Shown piece after piece: positions 1-6,469 of a stretch of DNA of 64,000 nucleotides. Where the stretch lies: NCBI RefSeq assembly GCF_000341735.1, contig NZ_KB455575.1, positions 2,635,984-2,699,983 of the forward strand. The letters are read 5' to 3'. The position numbers were made by a program, and so were the translations under genes. The stretch's first letter is position 1; the number at the start of each line of letters is the position of its first letter. The notes under the pieces were generated by a model, which searched no databases, was not told where the DNA came from, and saw nothing but the letters and a program-made list of their open reading frames with translations. The stretch comes from Methylotuvimicrobium buryatense 5G (lineage in GTDB: Bacteria; Pseudomonadota; Gammaproteobacteria; Methylococcales; Methylomonadaceae).

Positions 1-274
1 TTATGCGCTGGTGTGTGAGATTCCCCAAACTGAGCACTTTAAGGATGGCAGCGTCTTCGGTGTAGCCACGCAATTGCGCGGTGATAGAAGACTCCGTTGT
101 TAGAAATACGTTGTCATGGTTTTTCCATGAAGAAAGTTAGTCCGTCGGCTACGACCCCAAAATGGTCTGTCCTTCCTCTTTTGGAAAACCCGACGGTCGC
201 TAAGAAACGCCTTCCACGGCACGACCGTTGGCAAGGTATTGGTTAGTGTATGAGGGGTAAATCAGGTTGTCTTT
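1..274 (+). other. leader upstream of RT gene, probable intron RNA
   Basis: No open gene is visible. Group II intron ORFs normally lie inside domain IV, with several hundred bases of structured intron RNA upstream, so this stretch is the expected place for domains I-III. A GTGTGAG string near position 11 resembles the GUGYG 5' end of group II introns, and the segment has several short inverted repeats. I could not fold it, so the 5' boundary is not established and may lie outside the window. Confidence 0.35.
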
Positions 275-1453
275 ATGTTAGTGAAACCGCTTAAGATTAA
301 ACATCATTCTTTAACAGGCAGAATAACCATCGAACGGGTGCGCAAGGCATTTCTTAATGTCAAACGTAACCGGGGCGCTGCCGGCGTTGATAAGCAAAGC
401 ATTGTGATGTTCGAGGCGAATCTTGAACAGAATTTGCAAGCATTGTTGAGCGATTTAAAAACGCGGGGGACATTTTCTCCGCATCCGCTCAAACGTGTGC
501 GTATCGACAAAGGGAATGGGAAATTTCGCCCGTTGGGCATTCCCGTGGTCCGTGACAGGATTGCGCAGGATGTCTTGCGGCAACTGCTGGAACCGTTGTT
601 CGAGCCTTTGTTCCATCCAAACTCGTGTGGATTTCGGCCAAATAGGAACTGTCATCAGGCCATTGAACGGGTGCTGGACATCTGGCGCGAGGGCAATCGC
701 TATGTGCTGGATGCGGATATATCGGGATTTTTCGATAACATCCCGCACCATGTCATCATGACGGGGCTATCCAATGTGGTCGCTGATGGGAATATTCTGG
801 GTATTATTGAACGGTTTCTTAGGTCTGGCGTCATGGAAGACGGCGTTTTTAAACCAACGACGATCGGCACGCCGCAAGGCGGTGTCATTTCGCCTTTGTT
901 GGCAAATATTGCGCTGAACTATCTGGATTGGCATCTGCATGAGCATGGCTTGAACTTTGTGCGTTATGCGGATGACTTTGTCGTTCTATGCCCATCCGAG
1001 GAACAGGCAAAAGAGGCATTGGTTCTTGTCGGGGCGTTTTTAAACACGCATCTTGAGTTGAAACTCTGCCCTGAGAAATCGCAGGTCACCACATTTAGTG
1101 AGGGTTTTGCATTCTTGGGGTTTGATATTAGCTCAAGGGCGGTCACGATGCGCCCAAAGTCCATAGAGAAATTCAAAGATAAAATCCGGGAGTTGACCTG
1201 TCGCTCCTATAACTTGGATAGTTACCGCATCATGCGGGTTAATCAGGTGATACGAGGGACGGCAAATTATTTTGCAACGCCGTTCTCTCATAATCGTTAT
1301 CTGTTTACGGAATTGGACAAGTGGATTCGAGTTCGCTTACGGTGCATGAAGTTTAACAGGAAATGGAAGACCGATAACAGGCGTCTACGTCTGAAGCACT
1401 TTAAGAATAAAGGGTTGTTGAGTCTCAGGGCGTTCTATCATGAACCTGCATAG
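275..1453 (+). CDS. ltrA: group II intron-type reverse transcriptase/maturase
   Basis: A 392-residue protein with the full set of bacterial retron/group II RT blocks: RGAAGVD near residue 34, a finger region with GKFRPLGIP (82-90), CGFRPNRNCHQA (118-129), the first catalytic aspartates in DADISGFFD (147-155), TPQGGVISPLLANI (199-212) and the YADD box (231-234). The remaining ~150 residues look like a maturase X/thumb domain (GFAFLGF, then basic helices). The protein stops after X, with no HNH endonuclease domain, as in many class C-like introns that use single-stranded or replicating targets. No cas1 or defence partner is adjacent, so a CRISPR-RT or anti-phage RT is unlikely. Such proteins bind and splice their own intron RNA and copy it into DNA. 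Confidence 0.88.
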   Translation: MLVKPLKIKHHSLTGRITIERVRKAFLNVKRNRGAAGVDKQSIVMFEANLEQNLQALLSDLKTRGTFSPHPLKRVRIDKGNGKFRPLGIPVVRDRIAQDVLRQLLEPLFEPLFHPNSCGFRPNRNCHQAIERVLDIWREGNRYVLDADISGFFDNIPHHVIMTGLSNVVADGNILGIIERFLRSGVMEDGVFKPTTIGTPQGGVISPLLANIALNYLDWHLHEHGLNFVRYADDFVVLCPSEEQAKEALVLVGAFLNTHLELKLCPEKSQVTTFSEGFAFLGFDISSRAVTMRPKSIEKFKDKIRELTCRSYNLDSYRIMRVNQVIRGTANYFATPFSHNRYLFTELDKWIRVRLRCMKFNRKWKTDNRRLRLKHFKNKGLLSLRAFYHEPA

Positions 1454-1497
1454 CAAATACAATGACTCCCTTTCGAGGGCAATCTAGGCGGAGCCGC

Positions 1498-1522
1498 CCA
1501 TTGTCTGAAAGAGACACGATGG
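1498..1522 (+). other. hairpin with two-base bulge, possible domain V-like remnant
   Basis: The stem CCAT-TGTCT, loop GAAAG and return AGACA-CG-ATGG leave a two-base bulge (CG) on the 3' side, recalling the group II domain V layout. An AGCCGCC string precedes it. The lower helix is only 4 bp, well short of a normal 34-nt domain V, so this is weak evidence for the intron 3' end. Confidence 0.2.
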
Positions 1523-1588
1523 TAAATAGAGGGAATTAACCTTCTTGCGGCAACGGGGGGCTGGTGGTGATCCTCCAGCCTACCCACT

Positions 1589-1672
1589 GTCTATCGAGGA
1601 CCGCCGTAAACCCATCCATGAGGGCTTGACGGCAGCTCTCGAACGCTAGGGATTGCGTGAATGCAGATTTTG
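1589..1672 (+). repeat. fragment of dispersed repeat family B
   Basis: The segment with CTATCGAGGACCGCCGTAAA, CCCATCCATGAGGGCTTGAC and GTGAATGCAGATTTTGC matches, with changes, the middle of the longer family B copies at 26842-27033 and (opposite orientation) 60728-60941. It is truncated at both ends, the right end by the T-rich palindrome that follows. Confidence 0.6.
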
Positions 1673-1754
1673 CAAAAAAAGGGGTCAAAAAAAGGGGTCA
1701 GGTTTAATTAAAAATTAAACCTGACCCCTTTTTTCCCCTTTTTTGACCCCTTTT
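1673..1754. repeat. nested poly-A/GGGGTCA palindrome
   Basis: A long perfect inverted repeat: seven A, GGGGTCAGGTTTAATT, a short A loop, AATTAAACCTGACCCC and six T. It is flanked by a second outer pair of GGGGTC/GACCCC boxes with A and T tracts. The motif resembles REP-like palindromes found between genes in many proteobacteria. It lies just downstream of the methyltransferase stop (that gene is on the minus strand), and the T tracts on both strands make it a plausible bidirectional terminator. Confidence 0.65.
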
Positions 1755-1779
1755 CGTGTTAAATCTTAGACTCAACTAT

Positions 1780-2679
1780 TCAATCACGCTTCCGCGCCAA
1801 AATATCGATTTGATGAACGATGATGCCGAGCGTGCGCTCTTGCCTTTGCTGCCGACGGCATTCCAGCCATCGGTCGAGTTTTTCCCTGGCTATCGCCGAA
1901 TCGCGTCGGCCTTCCGAATAGATCCATCCCAGCAAGCGTTCCAGAACCGCTTGATCGTCATCGCGATAAGTGCCGTCTTCGGGCGTGATGTTCCAGTCGG
2001 AACCACCGTAGCTGACGATTTCGAAACCGGCATTCAGCAATTCTCCGTACAGACGCCGCCCGCACTTTGCACCGCCCGTTTCCGAACCATTCAGGCGGCG
2101 TGCTTCCATTGACGCATCGTAGGTCTGCAACAAGGCGTCTTCGAACTCGCTGTCCGGATACGGCGGAAACACGACCGTCTCACCGTCGTAGTTGATCGTA
2201 GCGTAGAACAAGCCGCCCGGTTTCAACCCGGCATGAAAACAGGACAATGTTTGTAGTAACGGGACCAGGTCCATGAATGCATGCGCGGTGATGACGTCGT
2301 AGCGGTTCGACGCGGGTTGAAACTCGCTCAGCGGTGTGCAAATGCATTGAAATTCGATTCGGTCCGCGCCGCGTTCGGCGCTGAGAAGGCCGGCTGCTTT
2401 TTCGACCGCAAAACCTTTGTCCCGCAAAACAGTGGCGATCTCTGTTTCGGCGATACCGAGCAAGCCGGATTCGATGTCGAGCCCGGTCAAGCGCATTGCG
2501 CTGCGATCGCTATGCTGAAGGATGCGCCGAAGCATAGCTCCGGTGCCGGTACCGACATCGAGTAACTCGAGCGGATTTCTGCCGGACAGCTCATTCAAAA
2601 AGTGTCGCCAAACTGCAGGGTTCAGGCTGCGTTGATCCAGCGCGTATTTGGCTTGCAGGAATTGGGCGAAGGCGTCCAA
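1780..2679 (-). CDS. SAM-dependent methyltransferase, last gene of pterin-like cluster
   Basis: A 299-residue class I methyltransferase. The glycine-rich SAM motif DVGTGTG is at residues 41-47, an acidic end of strand 2 is in GLDIESG, and the FDAV-like motif IV is YDVITAHAFMDLV. The start is TTG at 2679, two codons past the stop of the PTPS-like gene, so it is translationally linked to it. The substrate is not readable from sequence. Its place after a GTP cyclohydrolase II fusion, a dehydrogenase and a PTPS-like enzyme suggests it methylates the product of that pathway. Pteridine-type antibiotic clusters such as toxoflavin also pair a GTP cyclohydrolase II with a methyltransferase, but no homology to those is claimed. 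Confidence 0.8.
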   Translation of the reverse strand: MDAFAQFLQAKYALDQRSLNPAVWRHFLNELSGRNPLELLDVGTGTGAMLRRILQHSDRSAMRLTGLDIESGLLGIAETEIATVLRDKGFAVEKAAGLLSAERGADRIEFQCICTPLSEFQPASNRYDVITAHAFMDLVPLLQTLSCFHAGLKPGGLFYATINYDGETVVFPPYPDSEFEDALLQTYDASMEARRLNGSETGGAKCGRRLYGELLNAGFEIVSYGGSDWNITPEDGTYRDDDQAVLERLLGWIYSEGRRDSAIAREKLDRWLECRRQQRQERTLGIIVHQIDILARKRD

Positions 2680-2682
2680 GGC

Positions 2683-3051
2683 TTATTCCCGATAGCCCGC
2701 CCAGTCGCGCTCGTTTTCCCATAATTTGACGGTCAGTTTTTGCTCGCCGAAATCCAGCCTCGACTGTAACCCTTCGTGAATGATGCGCGCGAAATGTTCG
2801 AGCGACGGATTGAGCCCATCGAACTCGGAAAGATCGTTCAACGTGACGTCCTTAAACCGTTCGATCACGGCAGATAGCGCGTTTTCCAGATCGACGATAT
2901 CGACCAGGTAGCCGTGACTGTCCAAGCGGTCGTGCTCGATTTGGATTTCGACTCGGTAATGATGACTGTGCCGCTGATTCTCAGCACCCCAGTCGCCGCC
3001 CACCAGATAATGCTGCGCGATGAAATCTCTACAAATAGCGAGTTGATACAT
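2683..3051 (-). CDS. 6-pyruvoyl-tetrahydropterin synthase family protein, PTPS-III-like
   Basis: A 122-residue protein. The start is the ATG at 3051, preceded by GAGGTG; a longer reading frame upstream overlaps the dehydrogenase gene and is unlikely. Zinc-binding histidines are visible as H14 and the H28-S-H30 pair, followed by the usual HYRVEI strand. In QueD the catalytic cysteine lies four residues before the first His of HGH (CxxxHGH). Here that position is Glu24 (ExxxHSH), the pattern described for PTPS-III enzymes, which cleave the dihydroneopterin side chain to 6-hydroxymethyl-dihydropterin instead of making 6-carboxy- or 6-pyruvoyl-tetrahydropterin. The clustering argues for a dedicated pterin step rather than queuosine synthesis. 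Its activity is inference. Confidence 0.82.
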   Translation of the reverse strand: MYQLAICRDFIAQHYLVGGDWGAENQRHSHHYRVEIQIEHDRLDSHGYLVDIVDLENALSAVIERFKDVTLNDLSEFDGLNPSLEHFARIIHEGLQSRLDFGEQKLTVKLWENERDWAGYRE

Positions 3052-3058
3052 GAACACC

Positions 3059-4096
3059 TCAGTCGTCTTGATAATCGAAAATAATCTGTAATGCCGCGTC
3101 TTTTTGCCCGGCATTCGTGTCGAATGCTTGCTTGCATTGATCAAGCCTGAACCGATGCGTGATCCAACGCGCCGGCTCGATGGCATCGAGCCAATGCCAA
3201 GCCGTAGCTATGCGCCGATGCTTGTCCCATCGTCCGGACAGCATGGGGTTCATCGTGCTGACCTGGCTAGACAGCAATTGAATGCGCCGCCGGTGGAAAT
3301 GCCCGCCCAAATCGACGTCGACCCGCTTGTTGCCGTACCAGGAACCGACCAGAATACGGCCCGAAAATCCGGTCATGTCGATGGCCCGGTTCAATGCCTC
3401 GCTATTGCCGGACAATTCGATCACCAGGTCGAAACCGTCCGCCCCTCCCTCGCGCAAACAGTCTTGCAGATCGCGCCAAGCGTTTTCGTCGTTCGGGTCG
3501 ACGCAATGCGCCGCGCCGATGCGTTTCGACAGCTCGCGCCTCGATGCGACAGGGTCGGCCGTGATCAGGCTGGCCAGCGGAAAACGCGCCAACAGTTCGC
3601 AGGTCAGCAATCCGACGACGCCCTGGCCGAAGATCAATACTCTTTCGCCGAGCAGCGGCGCGGCATCCATCACGAAATTCACTGCCGATTCCATGTTCGG
3701 CAGAAACAGCGCATCGAGCGGCGACAAGCCGTCCGGAATCGGCAAGCATTCGCTCAAGGCAACGGCCGCATGGGATTGATGCGGATGAAAGGTAAACACC
3801 TTGCGCGCGAGCCAGCTTTTATCGACACGCGCACCGACCTCGACGATCTCCCCGACCAAGGCGTAACCGTATCGAAACGGATAAGCGAAACTACCGGCCA
3901 GACTCGGTATCGTCGCGTCTTGCTCCAGCTCCTGCGGAAAGCGCCCATCGAAAATCATCCCTTCGGTGCCGGGACTGATCGCCGAATGATGCGCCTTAAT
4001 CAGCACCTGGTCATCGCCGAGCGGCGGTAGTTCGATCGTCTGCAGCGCGACTGCGCGCGCGGCGGTATGAAAGACGGCCTTAGCTTCAATCGTCAT
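3059..4096 (-). CDS. medium-chain dehydrogenase/reductase without the usual zinc cysteine
   Basis: About 345 residues. ATG at 4096 is chosen because it overlaps the stop of the preceding gene (ATGACGATTGA); a start 15 bases earlier is possible. The fold is that of zinc alcohol dehydrogenases: an N-terminal GroES-like domain, then a Rossmann motif VLIFGQGVVGLLTCELLA near residues 155-172 and an acidic strand end. The GHE/C zinc site is missing: where ADHs have GxCHSD this protein has AHHSAISPGTEGM, a motif typical of BchC-like dehydrogenases of unknown substrate. It lies 7 bp upstream of the PTPS-like gene and is clearly in its operon, so it probably oxidises or reduces a side-chain hydroxyl of the pathway intermediate. 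Confidence 0.8.
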   Translation of the reverse strand: MTIEAKAVFHTAARAVALQTIELPPLGDDQVLIKAHHSAISPGTEGMIFDGRFPQELEQDATIPSLAGSFAYPFRYGYALVGEIVEVGARVDKSWLARKVFTFHPHQSHAAVALSECLPIPDGLSPLDALFLPNMESAVNFVMDAAPLLGERVLIFGQGVVGLLTCELLARFPLASLITADPVASRRELSKRIGAAHCVDPNDENAWRDLQDCLREGGADGFDLVIELSGNSEALNRAIDMTGFSGRILVGSWYGNKRVDVDLGGHFHRRRIQLLSSQVSTMNPMLSGRWDKHRRIATAWHWLDAIEPARWITHRFRLDQCKQAFDTNAGQKDAALQIIFDYQDD

Positions 4097-5429
4097 CGTG
4101 CAAGGCGCCATATAAAATCAGATCGCCGCCGAGCGGGTGATAGCGGCAATCTTTTAGTTCGAGCATCGGGCGACACGGCTTCTCGACGGCCCTGAGCCCT
4201 CCGATGATTTTCGGCGCGATCGTGATCACGCAATAATCGACAATATCTTCAAGCAAAAAGGCATTGATGACCTCGGCCCCGCCCTCGACCATCACGGTCT
4301 TGATGCCCAGTTCTGTCAATAATTTACGCAGCGCCGCCAGATCGATATGACCGTCCGAGCTTTGTTCGACCCGATACACCCGGATACCCTTGGCCTCGAG
4401 GCGGCGCTGCTTGTCGGCGGGCGCTTGTTTGGTCGCGACCACGATCGGCAGTTTGCTAGACGCGCTGAGCATCTTCGCATCTTCGGGAAAGCGAAGCAGG
4501 CAATCCAAGATGACCGGTTGAGGATCATCGCCCTCGACATGGCGCACGTTCAGGCGCGGATTGTCAACTAGAGTCGTGTTGATGCCAATCAGCAAGGCAT
4601 CGTGATGGGCGCGAAGCAGATGGGTCAACTTCAACGAGGCGCTGCCGCTCAACGGCAACGACGATTCGGCATTCAGCGCAATGCTGCCGTCGATGCTTTG
4701 CGCATAACTCAACGTAAAAAAAGGTGGCCGGTCTTTGCTTCGGTGAAGTTTGTCGAGCCGGTCGATGAAAGGCTGCATGAATTGCAGGTCTTCGGGAACA
4801 GGCACGGCTGTATTCTGTTGGTCAAAGCTCAACAAATGCCGTAATTTCTCGGCCTTGACCTTCAGATAGCCGACGTTTTCGCGATGATAGACGGACTCTA
4901 TCGGCACGCGTTTTTCGACCACGATCCCCATCGCCTCCAACCCGCTGATTTTATCGGGATTGTTGGTAATCAGCTCAATCGACGTCACACCCAATTCGCG
5001 CAAGATCAGTGCGGCTTGAGTATAGTCGCGCTCGTCGGGCAAATGGCCGAGCCGGATATTGGCTTCGACGGTATCGAGCCCCTGATCCTGAAGATTGTAG
5101 GCTTGCAGTTTTTTCAGCAGACCGATGCCGCGCCCTTCCTGACGTAAATAAATCAACACGCCGAACCCGGCCTGCTCGATCATCTGCAGCGACAAGGCCA
5201 ACTGATCGCCGCAATCGCAGCGCCGCGACCCGAAAACGTCGCCGGTCAAACATTCCGAATGAATACGCACCGGCACGCGCTTCTTTCCGGCCACACCGTC
5301 TTTGACCAGTGCGACATGCTCCTTATCGTCGACAGGATTGCTAAAATAATGCAGTTGAAACTCGCCGTGTGCCGTCGGCAAACGCGTCCTGACAAGCGTT
5401 TCAATCGTCGATACCGCCTTAACATTCAT
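4086..5429 (-). CDS. GTP cyclohydrolase II fused to a RibD-type reductase domain
   Basis: A 447-residue fusion. Residues 1-200 are GTP cyclohydrolase II: the zinc cysteines C60, C71 and C73 (SEC-x10-CDC) and the catalytic RQEGRGIGL at 96-104 are intact. Residues 235-445 are the RibD C-terminal reductase (LSYAQSIDGSIALN at 240-253, GINTTLVDNPRLNVR near 282, VEGGAEV). The RibD deaminase domain is absent. By family knowledge the pair should open GTP and reduce the ribosyl chain to ribityl without deamination, giving the diamino-ribitylamino-pyrimidinone phosphate seen in archaeal and fungal riboflavin routes. The cluster lacks the other riboflavin genes, so it may feed a different GTP-derived product. 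It is first in a four-gene minus-strand operon. Confidence 0.85.
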   Translation of the reverse strand: MNVKAVSTIETLVRTRLPTAHGEFQLHYFSNPVDDKEHVALVKDGVAGKKRVPVRIHSECLTGDVFGSRRCDCGDQLALSLQMIEQAGFGVLIYLRQEGRGIGLLKKLQAYNLQDQGLDTVEANIRLGHLPDERDYTQAALILRELGVTSIELITNNPDKISGLEAMGIVVEKRVPIESVYHRENVGYLKVKAEKLRHLLSFDQQNTAVPVPEDLQFMQPFIDRLDKLHRSKDRPPFFTLSYAQSIDGSIALNAESSLPLSGSASLKLTHLLRAHHDALLIGINTTLVDNPRLNVRHVEGDDPQPVILDCLLRFPEDAKMLSASSKLPIVVATKQAPADKQRRLEAKGIRVYRVEQSSDGHIDLAALRKLLTELGIKTVMVEGGAEVINAFLLEDIVDYCVITIAPKIIGGLRAVEKPCRPMLELKDCRYHPLGGDLILYGALHDDD

Positions 5430-5569
5430 AATTTTGCCGGTTGTTTTGTTCTTATAGTCGTTGACAGGCCTTGATCAGACCGGCTTGTTTCGAAACTTCA
5501 TGCAATGGGTTTCATTGTACTCATTTCGATTTTAATTTCATGGAAAAGTTTTGGGTGGTATGGCGATAT

Positions 5570-5696
5570 TTGAAATGCGACAATTGGTCACACTTGCGCG
5601 TTGCAAAGCAGGAGATAAGATTATGATTACTTAATTGTTCTCCGATTAAGGCATATATCCTTCTCTCAATGCGGCTTACCAACCGCATTTTTTTTG
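5570..5696 (+). ncRNA. candidate small transcript unit, copy 1
   Basis: It begins with a TGCGACAATTGGTCACAC box and ends in the hairpin ATGCGG-CTTACCAA-CCGCAT followed by eight T, a clear intrinsic terminator on the plus strand with no protein gene upstream of it. A mini-frame ATG ATT ACT TAA follows AGGAG near 5611-5630. The unit resembles 6188-6338 in its 5' box, in a pyrimidine-rich ATATCCTTC-CTC stretch and in the terminator. Transcription is inferred only from structure. Confidence 0.3.
5669..5695 (+). terminator. intrinsic terminator, ATGCGG hairpin plus T8
   Basis: A six-base-pair GC-rich stem with an eight-base loop and an immediate T tract. It is oriented for plus-strand transcripts, although the nearest genes on both sides are on the minus strand. 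Confidence 0.6.
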
Positions 5697-5834
5697 CCTC
5701 GTAAAAAAACGAGCAATCAGTGCGATTGTTTTTAAATAAGGCCGGCCGGAGTCCTTGATTCATTCCTCGCGCGGCACAATCCTCCTCCAAAATCCTTATG
5801 TTATTGTCCACGGTCTTTCAAGAAAGCGGCTATC

Positions 5835-5910
5835 TATACCCATCTTAGATCAAAATTCGGCACCGAGGTGTTCGTCAAAGGACGCCGAAATTTGACTAGC
5901 AAAGGGTATA
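5835..5910. repeat. dispersed repeat family A, short copy
   Basis: Imperfect terminal inverted repeats, TATACCC..TCAAAATTCGG on the left and CCGAAATTTGA..GGGTATA on the right, enclose only about 25 bases. It is a minimal copy of the elements at 30025-30183 and 40311-40472, with the long central part deleted. Confidence 0.7.
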
Positions 5911-5955
5911 CTAGGCGTGGGTATTGATCGCTATAGCATCAAAAATAAAAAAGCG

Positions 5956-6138
5956 TAAACCTAAATTTGGAAGTTTAACCATGAAGTACATAAGGTTTAT
6001 TATGTATTTCAAGAGTCTACCTAAATATTGCTGCTATCCTTTCGGGTGAGCGAAAGTCACACACAATCGATTGACAAGTTATTGAGTTAACTTATTATTC
6101 TTCATGATCTTCATGGTGAAATGCTTTTTCTAGGGTAA
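5956..6138. repeat. dispersed repeat family D, copy 1
   Basis: It starts TAAACCTAAATTTGG, contains ACCATGAAGTACAT, TTTCGGGTGAGCGAAAGT and TTCTTCATGATCTTCATGG, and ends TTTTTCTAGGGTAAA. The same order of segments recurs at 29446-29630. The ends form a short inverted repeat (ATAAACCTAAA against TTTAGGATAT in the other copy). Confidence 0.7.
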
Positions 6139-6187
6139 ATGATTTACGAATAGGAGGACTGAGGATTTCGCGACAAATCATTTTAAG

Positions 6188-6338
6188 GAGTTATGAACTG
6201 CGACAATCTGTCGCGCGGCAATCGGTCACATTCCGAAATAAAGAGAAGCCGGCTAAGATATATCCAACTCAACCGCTGATGCGTTTGTGCTCAAATATCC
6301 TTCCTCTTGTATGCGGCTTTTTTAGCCGCATTTTTTTT
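6188..6338 (+). ncRNA. candidate small transcript unit, copy 2
   Basis: It begins CTGCGACAATCTGTCGCGCGG (GCGACA-ATC-TGTCGC is a palindrome) followed by CGGTCACA, carries AAATATCCTTCCTC late in the unit, and ends in a hairpin of eight base pairs with eight T. The parallel with 5570-5696 suggests duplication of a small RNA or attenuator unit. It converges on the 3' end of lnt. Confidence 0.3.
6311..6338 (+). terminator. intrinsic terminator, ATGCGGCT hairpin plus T8
   Basis: The stem ATGCGGCT/AGCCGCAT around a T-rich loop is followed directly by a T tract on the plus strand. It shares the ATGCGGCT sequence with the terminator at 5669. Confidence 0.65.
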
Positions 6339-6469
6339 GGCCTGCGTTTCACCGATACCAACAGAAAAACCGACAATCCTCATTTTCTCCCGCCTTGGCT
6401 GATCAGGGTTTGCAACCCCGTCCCGCAAAAGCTTCTCTGAGAGTCTGGAGTTTTTGGCGAAATCGCTTG

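Larger units (their letters stand above)
5430..6469. other. gene-free stretch with repeats and two terminator-like hairpins
   Basis: No convincing protein gene. Reading frames here, such as one at 5521-5811 on the minus strand, run through hairpins and have no recognisable sequence. It holds two similar terminator-ended units (5570-5696 and 6188-6338), a family A repeat (5835-5910) and a family D repeat (5956-6138), listed separately. Confidence 0.6.

Noticed and set aside
275-1453. Defence-type or CRISPR-linked reverse transcriptase
   Set aside because: The protein has a maturase-like X region and group II RT blocks, with no Cas1 or toxin partner next to it.
2683-3186. Longer 167-residue version of the PTPS-like protein
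   Set aside because: The extra N-terminus overlaps the dehydrogenase gene; ATG at 3051 has a good ribosome site and matches the family length.
3059-4096. Ordinary zinc alcohol dehydrogenase
   Set aside because: The catalytic cysteine motif is replaced by SAISPGTEG, so a standard zinc-dependent activity is not supported.
5521-5811. 96-residue reading frame on the minus strand
   Set aside because: It runs through the T8 terminator hairpin, has no recognisable domain and lies in a gene-free, structured region.
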